A stretch of 64,000 nt of DNA from Guillardia theta CCMP2712 (Eukaryota > Cryptophyceae > Pyrenomonadales > Geminigeraceae). The DNA lies in contig NW_005434552.1 in the NCBI RefSeq assembly GCF_000315625.1, positions 75,172 through 139,171 of the forward strand. Direction: 5' to 3'. Positions 19,009 to 30,300 of this stretch are shown here, piece after piece. The notes beneath the pieces were generated by a model. That model was not told where the DNA came from and did not search any database. It worked only from the letters and a program-made list of their open reading frames with translations. Within the stretch, counting starts at the first letter, position 1, and each line of letters begins with the position of its first letter. A program made the translations under genes and the position numbers.

Positions 19009-20228
19009 GGCTGGTGTTCTCCAGCTCCCAGACGTTGCCGAGCTCCAGGGCGATGCTCCTCCCCTGGAAGGGGGGTGTCTGGCAGGGCTGGCTGTGGAAG
19101 AACCGCAGTTTCAGCCCCGCCCCGATGTTGCAGAGCTCCACCTGCCCCGACAAGACGTCCTTGGTCAGGGAGCCCTGAACGCAGGTGAGCTGCGGGGACT
19201 GCCGCGACCGCGCCGCCTGCCTAAATCCCTCTCGGCTCTCTCCGCCTCGGTGAGCTCCGCGCAGAGCATCCGGTTGAGCTCCTTCAGCGTCCCCTCGTTC
19301 CTCAGGTACTTGCCCTTGTGCTGGGCCGTCATTCTCGCCGCCTCCTCCGACAGCTCCGGCCGCATGCGGATGATCTCCCGCATCACCTGGTTGGCCACGT
19401 GGATCTGGCTGATCCTCGCGCCGTAGCGGATGATTCCGGAGGAGTGCAGGGAGGCGAAACAGTTGAAGCGCCCCGCCCCGCGGTCTCGCTAATAAAGTCG
19501 TTGCTGATCGCGTGCGCCGACCTTCCCCAGCCCCTGGCCTCCGAGGCCGGGCTCCCCCTCATCCTGACGACGCTGACTCCAGTGAGGTGGAGGGCGTGGC
19601 CCCGGGAGGGGGAGGTCGGGAGGTAGACGGTGTCGAGGACGTAGCAGTGACCCCGCCCCGACTGGCGGTGAGGAGGTGCCGGCTGATCGTCGAGCCGCCG
19701 CCCCTCAGGAGCAGGTCGCCCTGCCGCGTGCGCCTGGGGGGCCTTGTTACCCCCCTCCACGCGCGTCCGCGGGCCCAGCCCCAGCGCTCATCGCGTGTCG
19801 GAGCATGGCCATCCGCACCTCGTAGCAGCTGTCGAAGATGCTGTTGTTGGCGTTGAGGATGCGGTGGAGCGGGGGGATGTACGAACCGAGATCGGTGGGG
19901 ACCGGCGGGCTGCCCGGGGTCTTGAGCTCGCAACTGCCGTGCTCGTGCTCCACCCCCTGCCCCTCCAACCGCCTCAGCACGCTCCTCACCAGGGTGTGGC
20001 AGCTGGAGCCGCAGTCGAGGGGGAGGACGTGATCGGAGGGCCTGCACTGTGAGTAGGTGTTGAGGGTGTAGGCGATCGCCTCGCTCTCGTACGCCGGGCG
20101 GCCACAAACTTGCCCGAGAGCCGGGACAGGTACTTCATCAGGCAAAATACCGACTGTATGCATACTTTCCCCGACGTGGCAGGGACGCATCTTGTACGGT
20201 GGACCTGGCGGCTAGTCGTAAAGAACAA
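18965..20228 (-). pseudogene. Degenerate single-exon gene, several frameshifts, family unknown
   Basis: Protein-like stretches follow one another on the minus strand but in changing frames: SVFCLMKYLSRLSGKFVA (about 20150), SEAIAYTLNTYSQCRPSDHV and LHRILNANNSIFDSCYEV (20100-19800), GDLLLRGGGSTISRHLLT (about 19690), GHCYVLDTVYLPTSPSRGH (about 19640), SLHSSGIIRYGARISQIHV to LTEAERAE (19470-19230), and VELCNIGAGLKLRF to MVGFAPMA (19153-18965). At least four frame changes separate them, several in G/C runs. I do not recognise the family. Length, lack of introns and compact overlap with its neighbour would suit a structural protein of a DNA virus, but that is inference. Confidence 0.45.
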
Positions 20229-20341
20229 CAGCTTCCGCTGCTCGATTCCTCGCCACCTCTCTCACATCAGTCCCCTCATACGTTATCTTGCTACTACTGA
20301 TACATAAACAAATCTAGCTTCATTCTTCATTCCTCCAAGTG

Positions 20342-21090
20342 CACTTTGTTACGTTGTGGAACAAGTCTCACATCACATCGATCCTGCTTTGGTGATAGAA
20401 GCTTGCGCCACTTTCGACCAGATTGTCCTTCAACAGCTCGGGAAAGCCTTCGACTGGCCCTCATTCCCCGGCGTCCAAGACAGTGCTGACTCGGCCTCCC
20501 CTCCAACCTCACTATCACTCTTTCTTCAAGCGTCAGCTACCGTACCAGGTTGGCGGCGATGGCTTCACTCCGCAAAGAGGCGTCAGTATGTCCCCTTACT
20601 ACATAGCCACTGCCAATTTTCTGCAATGGAGTTCCACCCTGCACTGCGTGCAAGCCTGGACTTTCTCAACCCCCGCTCTCTTTGCTCGGTCGGATGGGAT
20701 CCTCCGCCAGTCTAATGAGCCGGACCTTGTCCTCCCTCCCCTGCTGGCTTCTTTCCTGCAAGTATATCAGACCTTGATTGATCGGGGTGTGCCTCAATAC
20801 ACCGACCTGAGTAATCTGGATGGGGCACGTGCGAACAATGCGATCCCTTCACCTGCTCTGTTTCAGCTTGCCGGAGAACCTCCGTTCATTCCCCCTCAGA
20901 GATCTGTGACGGGACGTTTGATGCAAAGCTATCCTCCACATCTGTAGCTCAAGGCCCAGCTATCAGCAACCCAGCAAGCTCTCCTCGTTGCTCACTCCAC
21001 CTATGCGGTCGAGCTCTACCCTGCAGAGACAGCGAGTCAGTCCTCCACCCCCTCGGTCAATCCTACCGAATCCTTTGAGTGCTTTTTAAC
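20342..21090 (+). pseudogene. Degenerate single-exon open frame, family unknown
   Basis: On the plus strand a first frame (FDQIVLQQLGKAFDWPSFPG) gives way near 20480 to a second (HYHSFFKRQLPYQVGGDG, PYYIATANFLQW, LLASFLQVYQTLIDRGVPQY). This meets TAG at 20945 but continues in frame with protein-like sequence (LKAQLSATQQALLVAHSTYA) to a TAA at about 21090. No ATG is placed convincingly. Its style matches the preceding cluster (no introns, frame change, in-frame stop), and it is probably part of the same decayed insertion. Confidence 0.4.
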
Positions 21091-21255
21091 TTAACTTTGA
21101 GTAAAACGTTTGAGTAAAAAGAACAATACAAAGAAATCCCGCCTTTCTTGTTTTGTGGGTTCAGTAGTATGATGGAGCGATCACGGAGGAGGTACTAGGG
21201 AGGAGGAGGGAGGAGGGAGCAGGAGGATGGAAGAACAGGAAGAGAACGGTCTGTA

Positions 21256-23140
21256 GTGGAGGATCCTGAGAGAGAGGAAGGACGGATGGATTCACTTGCG
21301 TCTACGAGCTTATTGAGGTCAAGATCAGTCCTGTTGTTATTCGTGATTCTACTTCAAACTCAGCATGCTTTTTCTTTGAGTTCTTTCTCTGGTTTGTCTC
21401 TGAGCGCCAGAAATGAATTCTTGCATGCGAATATAAAAAAGCCGTCAACAAACGGACCAGAACATGCCGGACCAGAACATGCCACAAGGAATCATGTCGC
21501 TAGGCTTCGTGGAGGCAACGACATTCCCATTCACATGCCTACGGTCCATTTGCCAACGGTCACTCACTCCAGAGGCAAGATTTGTGAAAGACAACCACAT
21601 TTCATGTTGCCAAATTGTCCTGACCCATGTTACAGGCGGTCAGATCATGGCGGGAATGGAAGAACAGGAAGAGAAGTCTGTAGTGGGATGGATGGAAGGA
21701 CAGCCTGAGAGAGAGGAAGGAAGGGTGGAAGATGAGCAAGAGAGGACTGTAGTGAAGGAGCCTGAGAGAGAGGAAGGAAGGGTGGAAGATGAGCAAGAGA
21801 GGACTGTAGTGAAGGAGCCTGAGAGAGAGGAAGGAAGGGTGGAAGATGAGCAAGAGAGGACTGTAGTGAAGGAGCCTGAGAGAGAGGAAGGAAGGGTGGA
21901 AGATGAGCAAGAGAGGACTGTAGTGAAGGAGCTTGAGAGAGAGGAAGGAAGGGTGGAAGATGAGCAAGAGAGGACTGTAGTGAAGGAGCCTGAGAGAGAG
22001 GAAGGAAGGGTGGAAGATGAGCAGGAGAGGACTGTAGTGAAGGAGCCTGAGAGAGAGGAAGGAAGGGTGGAAGATGAGCAAGAGAGGACTGTAGTGAAGG
22101 AGCCTGAGAGAGAGGAAGGAAGGGTGGAAGAAGATGATGAGGGACATGGAGACGTTAAACGACTCAAAACAATGCGAACAATTCGCTCAAACGAAGATTA
22201 TGAGACCATGGTCTTCTCCAAGACTGCCGCAGAGCTGCGTCTTGTGAGGAGAGAGACCGTAATCTCGACCGCCGAGAGTGCTGACAAGCTGAAGGAGAGC
22301 GGATGTGGCTCAAGAGAGGACTTGAGGGACTGGAACTGCATTGGAAGGAAGCTACATCTTGCGCAGATTTCACTCCAGAACAAATTGAGCAAAAAGGCGG
22401 CGTCGGAGGCTGCGGCGAGCGCCGACTCTCAGGCTAACGGCACCAAAAACAATCATGTGCCGAAGGCTGGAGATATATTTCAAGCTGACATCTGCATCAG
22501 ACTCGAAGAAGACGCGAACCTGCAGTACATTTTTAATGGGATGATTGCCAATTGTTCGGAAGACGTCAAATCACTGGCAAGCATGAATCAAGAGTCCTTT
22601 AATGACGTGCGCGTGAACCGAGGAGAGTACGTTTGTTTTGAAATTACACGAGCGATAGACAAGATTCTGGCCAAGATTTTCCAGCTCTCACGTTTGTATG
22701 CTCCTGGAGGATTGAAGGACCATTTTCTTGGACGTCAAGCAAAGATCAGGGCCTTTGGTCTTATCGTTAGTGGAAATAGGAGAGATTTCGAATCTGCTTG
22801 TGACAAAGTCAGGGCTTTCTTTGTGGAGACGAGCAAAAATCCAAACTTGTCCAAGAATCTGATCAACCAATCAATCCCATTTTTTCTCTGCCTAGTTAAC
22901 CATGAAACTCTGTACAGTCAGGTCACAGATCTGAAGCTGTCAGTCGAGAGACTGACGGAGACGACGGAGGGACTGAAGGAGACGACGGAGGGACTGAAGG
23001 AGACGACGGAGGGACTGAAGGAGACGACGGAGGGACTGCAGGAGACGACGGAGGGACTCAAGAAGTCGATGGAGATGATGAATAAGTCGATTGAGGTAAT
23101 GAAGGAATTTTTGTTGTCTTGCTGCTTTTGTAGAGACTGA
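21256..23140 (+). CDS. EREEG-repeat coiled-coil protein with plastid-type leader
   Basis: ATG at 21286 (or 21256) starts SLLRSRSVLLLFVILLQTQHA followed by FSLSSFSGLSLSARN: a signal peptide, then a Phe-first Ser-rich stretch, as in proteins sent to complex plastids. A little further on comes ARLRGGND. The main body is in another frame (21640-23140) and would be reached through an intron; one candidate, 21509-21635, keeps frame but is unproven. The body has 7-8 copies of PEREEGRVEDEQERTVVKE, a globular segment of about 230 residues with no recognised family (AGDIFQADICIRLEEDANLQ), and a C-terminal heptad array (ETTEGLK, five times). It ends at TGA, 23138-23140. If the leader does not belong to it, the body would start at an internal ATG near 21650. 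Confidence 0.5.
21706..22131 (+). repeat. 57-bp coding tandem repeat, 7-8 copies
   Basis: Each unit encodes 19 residues, PEREEGRVEDEQERTVVKE. Differences are few (one Leu for Pro, one CAG for CAA). A single diverged unit with an in-frame TAG lies upstream at 21226-21290, before the leader ATG. Confidence 0.9.
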
Positions 23141-23436
23141 TTATCAACCCGACAGGAAAGATTTTCTCAACAGGACCAGAACCTGAAAAGTATGGAAGGT
23201 CGCATTGTAGCAGAACTTCAAAAGCAGCTTTCAGCTCTTTTGCCGAAATCATCGTGATTGTTAGCAATCTTTTTGTTCGTCTTTGTTCCCATCAGGCAGC
23301 ATTAGTGTTGTTTTGCTTCTTTTTTTTTTCTCTTTAATTAGCGTAATGAAACTCAATTGCAAGAATAAGCACCGTAGTCTGGGGTAACAGAGGAGTGAGA
23401 AACGAGGCAGGGTCTCACAGGGAAGGATAGGCGAGT

Positions 23437-24605
23437 CCTCGCCGTCACTTCTCGTCTTGTCCTCGCCGTCGCTTCTCGTCTTGTCCTCGCCGTCGCTTCT
23501 CGTCTTGTCCTCGCCGTCGCTTCTCGTCTTGTCCTCGCTGTCGCTTCTCGTCTTGTCCTCGCCGTCGCTTCTCGTCTTGTCCTTGCTGTCGCTTCTCGTN
23601 NNNNNNNNNNNNNNNNNNNNNNNNNNNNNNNNNNNNNNNNNNNNNNNNNNNNNNNNNNNNNNNNNNNNNNNNNNNNNNNNNNNNNNNNNNNNNNNNNNNN
23701 NNNNNNNNNNNNNNNNNNNNNNNNNNNNNNNNNNNNNNNNNNNNNNNNNNNNNNNNNNNNNNNNNNNNNNNNNNNNNNNNNNNNNNNNNNNNNNNNNNNN
23801 NNNNNNNNNNNNNNNNNNNNNNNNNNNNNNNNNNNNNNNNNNNNNNNNNNNNNNNNNNNNNNNNNNNNNNNNNNNNNNNNNNNNNNNNNNNNNNNNNNNN
23901 NNNNNNNNNNNNNNNNNNNNNNNNNNNNNNNNNNNNNNNNNNNNNNNNNNNNNNNNNNNNNNNNNNNNNNNNNNNNNNNNNNNNNNNNNNNNNNNNNNNN
24001 NNNNNNNNNNNNNNNNNNNNNNNNNNNNNNNNNNNNNNNNNNNNNNNNNNNNNNNNNNNNNNNNNNNNNNNNNNNNNNNNNNNNNNNNNNNNNNNNNNNN
24101 NNNNNNNNNNNNNNNNNNNNNNNNNNNNNNNNNNNNNNNNNNNNNNNNNNNNNNNNNNNNNNNNNNNNNNNNNNNNNNNNNNNNNNNNNNNNNNNNNNNN
24201 NNNNNNNNNNNNNNNNNNNNNNNNNNNNNNNNNNNNNNNNNNNNNNNNNNNNCGAGGACAAGACGAGAAGCGACAGCAAGGGCAAGACGAGAAGCGACGG
24301 CGAGGACGAGACGAGAAGCGACGGCGAGGACAAGACGAGAAGCGACGGCGAGGACAAGACGAGAAGCGACGGCGAGGACGAGACGAGAAGCGACAGCGAG
24401 GACAAGACGAGAAGCGACGGCGAGGACAAGACGAGAATCGACAGCAAGGGCAAGACGAGAAGCGACGGCGAGGACAAGACGAGAAGCGACGGCGAGGACA
24501 AGACGAGAAGCGACGGCGAGGACAAGACGAGAAGCGACGGCGAGGACAAGACGAGAAGCGACGGCGAGGACAAGACGAGAAGCGACGGCGAGGACAAGAT
24601 AAGAA
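23437..24605. repeat. Inverted 24-bp minisatellite array around an assembly gap
   Basis: Left of the gap (23437-23599) the unit reads CTTCTCGTCTTGTCCTCGCC plus GTCG. Right of the gap (24253-24605) the same unit appears as its reverse complement (CGACGGCGAGGACAAGACGA plus GAAG), about 14 times. The two arms face each other across 653 N. Long frames across the array are artefacts of the 24-nt period. Confidence 0.9.
23600..24252. other. Assembly gap (653 N)
   Basis: A run of N exactly at the switch of repeat orientation; true content and length are unknown. Confidence 0.99.
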
Positions 24606-24869
24606 GCTGCTGCGGGGGGTCTCGACCAACCTTGCACTCTCTCAGCATGTCACGGCCGCCGCACCAGTGCCCCCTTGCCACGGTCTGCGAGATTGACGCT
24701 CAGTACATACTCCAGATCCTTCCGTACCTGCAGTCAACAGGAAGCTTACTATGCCCCCAGCAGGAAGAGGAGAGAAGGGTTGACGGTGGACAGGGAGAAG
24801 GGTACTACGGTAAATTTTCCAGCCCCCCAACATGTCGGTAGCACTTTCCACGACGAAGCCTAGTATAAG

Positions 24870-26802
24870 GTTGAGAGACCGGCGATTACGAGCAGCGGAA
24901 GAGGAGCGCACCGAGCCTTGACATCATCCAATCCCGTGTTGAGCGCCTGGGGTGGACGAGGAGGATGAGTCGATGCGGGTGAGGAGGAGAGGATGCTGAT
25001 CTCGTCACACGCATCGATGCCTTTTTGCCAGTCCTCTGACCTCACGTAGCACAGAGCTCGATTCATGTAACACACGCAATGCAGACCGGCGTCACATGGC
25101 AAGGAAGGAAGAGTAGGGCTGCAGGCCGATAAGATATGGATACACTCCCGCTGAAACTTCTCCCTGTATCTTCTCGTCAGCTCCTCCTCAACTGCCTTTA
25201 CGCTGCTTTCTTGCACCAATGACACAATATAACCCTGATACTTTCTTCTTTCGGGGACACAGGGCCCCTGGAGGGGCCCAAATCCCCCAAAGGCCCATTG
25301 CAGCGTCAAGCTCTGGCTGTTCAGCTTGTTTGTAAGCGGGTCGTGAGTCCTTGAGGCTTCTTTCGTCCAACAAGTGTCTTAGGACTCGGAGAGGTCCCGT
25401 CCTCCGAATTTTGATCGCCGACAGATCCTTCCAGCTTGATTCTTTAGACCGCGAAGATTTTGAGTCGGAACAGCCTGAGGTCTCGTAGGCAGCAAACAAC
25501 TCCTTGACTGCTGCGTACGTCTTATTTCGAAGGTTGGGGACCGAGCAGTACTTGATCTAATTGAAGAGAATTAGTAGGATGATCGACTACCGAGCAGCAT
25601 CACATTTAGCTTGCGAGAGAAAGTGTTGGTCTTGCGGTTCTTGACAGAGAGGCTGACATTGAGTCCATAGGAAACTAGAAGCTTGGACAAGAAATCTGTA
25701 AAGCCATTTCAGGCTGTTTTCAAAGTAAGGTAAACACCTTGGACGTTCAGCTGCTGGCATGCTGCAGAGGCTTCAGTCGCATCTTGTGAGCAGTAGTCCA
25801 TGACATTTTGCAGGAGAAGGACCACCGATGATATATACTCCCGTGAGTCCCCATAGCGATAGTCAAACAATGTTTGCATTGGGAACAGTTCTGGCAAACA
25901 TTGAACATTAGCTAATGAGTCGTATTCATTTAGCTTGAGCAATACTGTAACACCTGGATTGAAGTCTGAGAAAGTTTTCGATGGTAGATATGTCCACTAG
26001 GTCAGATGTCTGCTTTTTTTCCGCAAAACTAGCGTGTATTCCCCATCGGGAAGCTCGAATGAGACGGTCTCGTTGTAGATATCTTTCTCAAACACATTCA
26101 TAGTGTAGCTGTAGATGTTGTATGTGAACTTACTCCTGCTGGGGTCTAGACTCGAGTCCGAGAGCGTGAGGTCCCATCCCAGCAAGGTTCCGCTATCAGC
26201 TATGACATCCCTGAGGCTTAAGGACACGGTGGTCAGGTTGGGATACTTGCCACAGTCTGGGATGCAGCCAAAGCGACCGAAGCCCGGAAACTCCGCTGGT
26301 CTATCGCAGACACCATCGCCGCAGACCCGATCCTTGAAGACTCGGTTCAGTACGCTCTGCTGCAGCCACGAGAAGAGAATATCGTTGCTGCGGATATACC
26401 CGAGCCGACCGAGGGAAGGTCAGCTACAAGAGAAACAAGGAGAGAGCTCTCAATGCCGTAAAGGATCTGCGAGTCTCGCTGCAAGAAGACAAGGAGAACA
26501 AAGGCAAGGAAGAAAAGTCAAGTGCCAGCCAGCTTTCGGTACCTTGTCGAGCGATCAATTCTTGCCTGTACCTTCTCCAGTAGAGCATGGACCTTGGATT
26601 CGGATTCTTTTCGGGCGTCATCTGTGGGTCCAAACAAGGATATCGACTTGAGGTCCTCTAAAACACTCTTTACCGACGCCATCCTGCTTTGAAAGGTCTG
26701 CGGATCCTCCAGCATGCCATCGAGAGCAAAGTCGATTTCATCTTGACGATCCTCATCCCTCCTTCGCCTGTTAAGAGTAGCGGCCACAACAGCAGTAGCC
26801 AT
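24870..26802 (-). CDS. Multi-exon protein with CGDGVC segment; TPR-like 3' exons
   Basis: Minus strand, probable ATG at 26802 (MATAVVAATLNRRRRDE), helical N-terminus with DPQTFQSRMASVKSVLEDL. In-frame GT-AG introns can be placed at 26388-26542 (155 nt), 25696-25737 (42 nt) and 25557-25603 (47 nt, with CTACTAAT near its 3' end). The second exon carries VCGDGVCDRPAEFPGFGRFG CIPDCG, a Cys-rich motif found in large algal surface proteins, and a beta-rich stretch (LLGWDLTLSDSSLDPSRSKF). After YTLVLRKKSRHLT an in-frame TAG or a 33-nt intron precedes WTYLPSKTFSDFNPGV. The last exons (25309-24870) read as a TPR (YMNRALCYVRSEDWQKGIDA CDE, then ALNTGLDDVKAR after an intron). These TPR exons could instead be a separate gene. 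The function is not known. Confidence 0.55.
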
Positions 26803-26939
26803 GATGCTGAAGAAATCTGAGTCGAGTGACGACGATGTTGGATTCGTTAGATTTGACAATGCATGTTTCGGAGTAAGATTGATTGCAGGATCGATGTATC
26901 ACGGGTGCTCGGAGATCCCAAACATAAGAGGTTGGACAG

Positions 26940-27006
26940 CAAGAGGAGAAGAAGAGGGAACAAGAAGAGGGAACAAGAAGAGGGAACAAGAAGAGGGAAC
27001 CAGAAG
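26940..27006. repeat. 15-bp tandem repeat
   Basis: AAGAAGAGGGAACAAGAAGAG-type units (period 15 nt), about four copies, in a short intergenic stretch between the minus-strand gene and the plus-strand gene at 27356. Confidence 0.8.
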
Positions 27007-27355
27007 AAGGGTATGTACTGCAGCAAGAAATGTTCTGTAGCAAGGAAGGGAGCAGCGGAGAAAGGAAAGAGTTTTGACTGACAGCTCCCCCGAACTTCGG
27101 AAAGAACTCGGAAAAAATGAAAAACAACAGTCACCCGGCAGCACCGAGCAACCCAGCCAGTAAAAATGTTTGGATAAAATAAAAACCATCCATCATCAGT
27201 TTTTGACCACTTGCGGTCATGCAGGCTTGGAGGAGGACGTATGCAGCTGTGAACCTTGATTCATCAGCCGTCATATCCCAATGCCCTCATTGCCTTTATG
27301 CCCTCATAGTCTTGATATCCCGCCCTTGATCCTCTAGATTTTCTGTTCTGTCAAG

Positions 27356-30300
27356 ATGCCAAAGGAAGGTGTTCGTGGAGAAGAAGGTCTGACGACCATC
27401 AATCAATTCAAGACAACAAGAAATCAGGTCGAAGATTCTCTCAACATTGACCTTCAAGTGGCCAGAGATGCTATGCAAAGATATCACAGTAAGGCCCAGA
27501 AATTTGTAATATACACTACAGGATTTCGATGCATGCAACAATGGAAAACGCTCTTGGAAACAAAGAAAAAAATGATGAAGCTTTCGAATTCAATCTTTCG
27601 ACGAAGCATCTTTCACTTGTTTTCTATATTGAGATCTCGCACGACGGTTTGTAAGAGAATCAGGGTGTTTTTGAAGTTATGTCATGAAATCTTGATAGAT
27701 ACAACAAATGACAAGGGCGAAAATGAGTTTCAAGACTTTGAATTTCCAGCTAGCAGCCACTTATCACGTAGACGGTTTGGATTCGTGACTGTATGCATCA
27801 AGAACATAATTTCATGTCTCAAAGAGTTCGACAACCTCTCGAATGAGTTGCTGACTCAGATTGCAAAAAATATGCAACTGAAAAGATTTCAAGTTGGAGA
27901 GGAAATGTTGACAGATAGCATTACATACTATCTGATGATTGATGGACTGGCAATTCACCATCACAACGACACTGAACTCGAGCATGTAACTCCTGGATCG
28001 TCGTGGAATACATCTTGTACGGAAGTGCTGCATGCAACTGAAGCAACAGCATCTACCGTGTACTCGGACTTCGCTGAAGACGTCGACAAAATCACTGCCA
28101 AAACAGAGTGCATATGTTTATGTATATTGGAATCAGTAATGAAATCTGCCGTGTTGAATGCTTTGTAACAAAATTCACGCAGAAGCTATACGAGATTTTG
28201 ACGTATCTCGCTGGAATGCCTGAATGGATGGAAGCATTTCGAATGGTGTTCGTCAATACCATCAATGAAAGCTCACCATATGATAGGATCGAATGACTGA
28301 GGACAAGAATTTGGATGCACTGGTTACTTGTCTTATTCCACATCTCTCCGATGATTCCTTGGATTTCAGGTCAAAACACTGCCCTTGATCAACGAGATGT
28401 CAGATGACGTGAGGCGGAAGCTGGTCTCCAACTCTTCTGTAATGCATGCGATGTGTATTTGTGCACATCTTTCTGAGTTTTCTTTCTTGACAGATAAGAA
28501 TGTATGACCCAAACTACACCATCTACAAGCAGGTGAGTCAGGAAAGCATGGCTATGAGCCACTAAACTTATATCACAAGGGGAGACTTTGGAAACTTAAC
28601 TCAGATGCGCAGCCCGTTTCTCTGATCGACAAGTGGCGTGAACGAAAGTGTGATATATACGCGAAATGAATTCGACATGATGCAAGGGTTATGGCTGCAG
28701 GTTCATCTTTGAAGACGGGTCGATGCATTACATCACCGTCAAGAAGATCGGTAATATCATTCCTCTGTCTTTTTGTTATTTCAACATTTCTTCTCAGGAA
28801 CTGGCGTAAGACTTGGGGATCTTGGTGTAATTGTGACTTTGTTTCATCGAGGCAGCGAGTTCAAGGCGATTCATAGACTTTCTGATCAGGTTCACTTTCT
28901 AATTTCGAATGCAGGTGTCAATTATTGATTCAGTAGCTTTTCCACAATCACTCAAGATTGATTACTTAGAAAGATCAGGAAAGAAGGTTCTTTCACGTAC
29001 AATCTTTAATCTCATGTAACATGTATGGCTTGATAGAAAAAAGTCATTCTTTCAACGGAAAACCAGACTGAATTGATGGACTGGTATGAAATTCTGCAAG
29101 CTGCTTCAGTTGCATACAAGGTTGGAATTGATCAAATCCTTGCTCTTTTGAATGCTTGAATCCAGTATTCAGTCTGGAAACATCAAGAAGTCCCGGTAGT
29201 AGATGAGTTGGACGACCGACCTCCGGCCTTATACCAAGTGAACACAATCTTGCTTGCCCAAGCTCGTCACTGAGCTATTAGTCAAGGTGGTCGTGGTAGG
29301 CGTTGCCAACATGCAGATGATAGCAGATGAAGACGAAGGTGGCGGAGTCGTCAAACTCAGTATGGTATGCGGAGATCATTTCGGAGAAATCAATCGGTGC
29401 TCCAAGCATGCTGCTGTGCGTTTATGTGAAACTACTGCAGGTGGGGGGAATTCTCAGCGCAGAATAAAGTTTGCACCAGGGAAAAAGAAATTTTTTGCTT
29501 TTGCATCGATCGGTCAAGTGCTTTGAAAGCCGCCGTCCTTGTTCACGCTCAGGTGATGACTGAAACGGGGCCATTTGAGAGTTGTGTAATCTTCTTTCAA
29601 GAAAATGAAGGAGCGATACCACTTGGTGATTGCTAGTTTTCCATCTTTGCTACAAGGCAAAACACCCTCCGCAGTATGCATGAGTTTTTTTGAAATTGTG
29701 TTTTGATTTGGAAACCAAGGCTCGAGAGCTTGTTCATCGGACAGCATTACTCATGGAGGTAGAGCATCTCTCTTGATTTTAGTCTATAATCCAGGATCTG
29801 TCAAGGAGCGATTTTTATCGCCAGGAGAAATGTTGTTCTGTCAGGAAAACTTTGATTCTGCTGAGGGAAAGGCAGCAAGAGCATTGGGCGAACACAAACC
29901 AGGAGAGGGAATTTGGCTTGTACAAAAAGGTAATGGCAGAGCAAACAATAGTAGCAGTAGAGTTGGTTCTTTAATGCATTTGTTCAGTGTCATGCATCTC
30001 AGTTCACCAAAATTTGGTTTGAACATTGACTTGAATTTTCAGGGAAATGTCTGGTTAATCTAAATTGTAAGTTTGCTCGGTATGAGGATGAAAAGGAATA
30101 CAGCAAATTCAAATCTCAGGTGAGTGTTCGCTTTTACGAAATCTAACCCCTACCAGTCGTGATAAAGCTATACATTACACACTTGATCATTAACTGGACA
30201 AACAGAGTCATCATTACAAGGAGTCCATGATTCAGAAATCGATGTGTCTGAGTGAACTGTTGCAAGGTAAGCCGGGCTCAAATCAGTATGGATAACTAAA

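Noticed and set aside
2635-20947. TAG reassigned to an amino acid, since TAG interrupts three otherwise continuing frames (2635, 5168, 20945)
   Set aside because: Each of these loci carries other damage. TAG is the natural end of the RING genes (5769 and 14168), and pelota and others show normal stops. Independent nonsense changes are simpler. A suppressor tRNA search would settle it.
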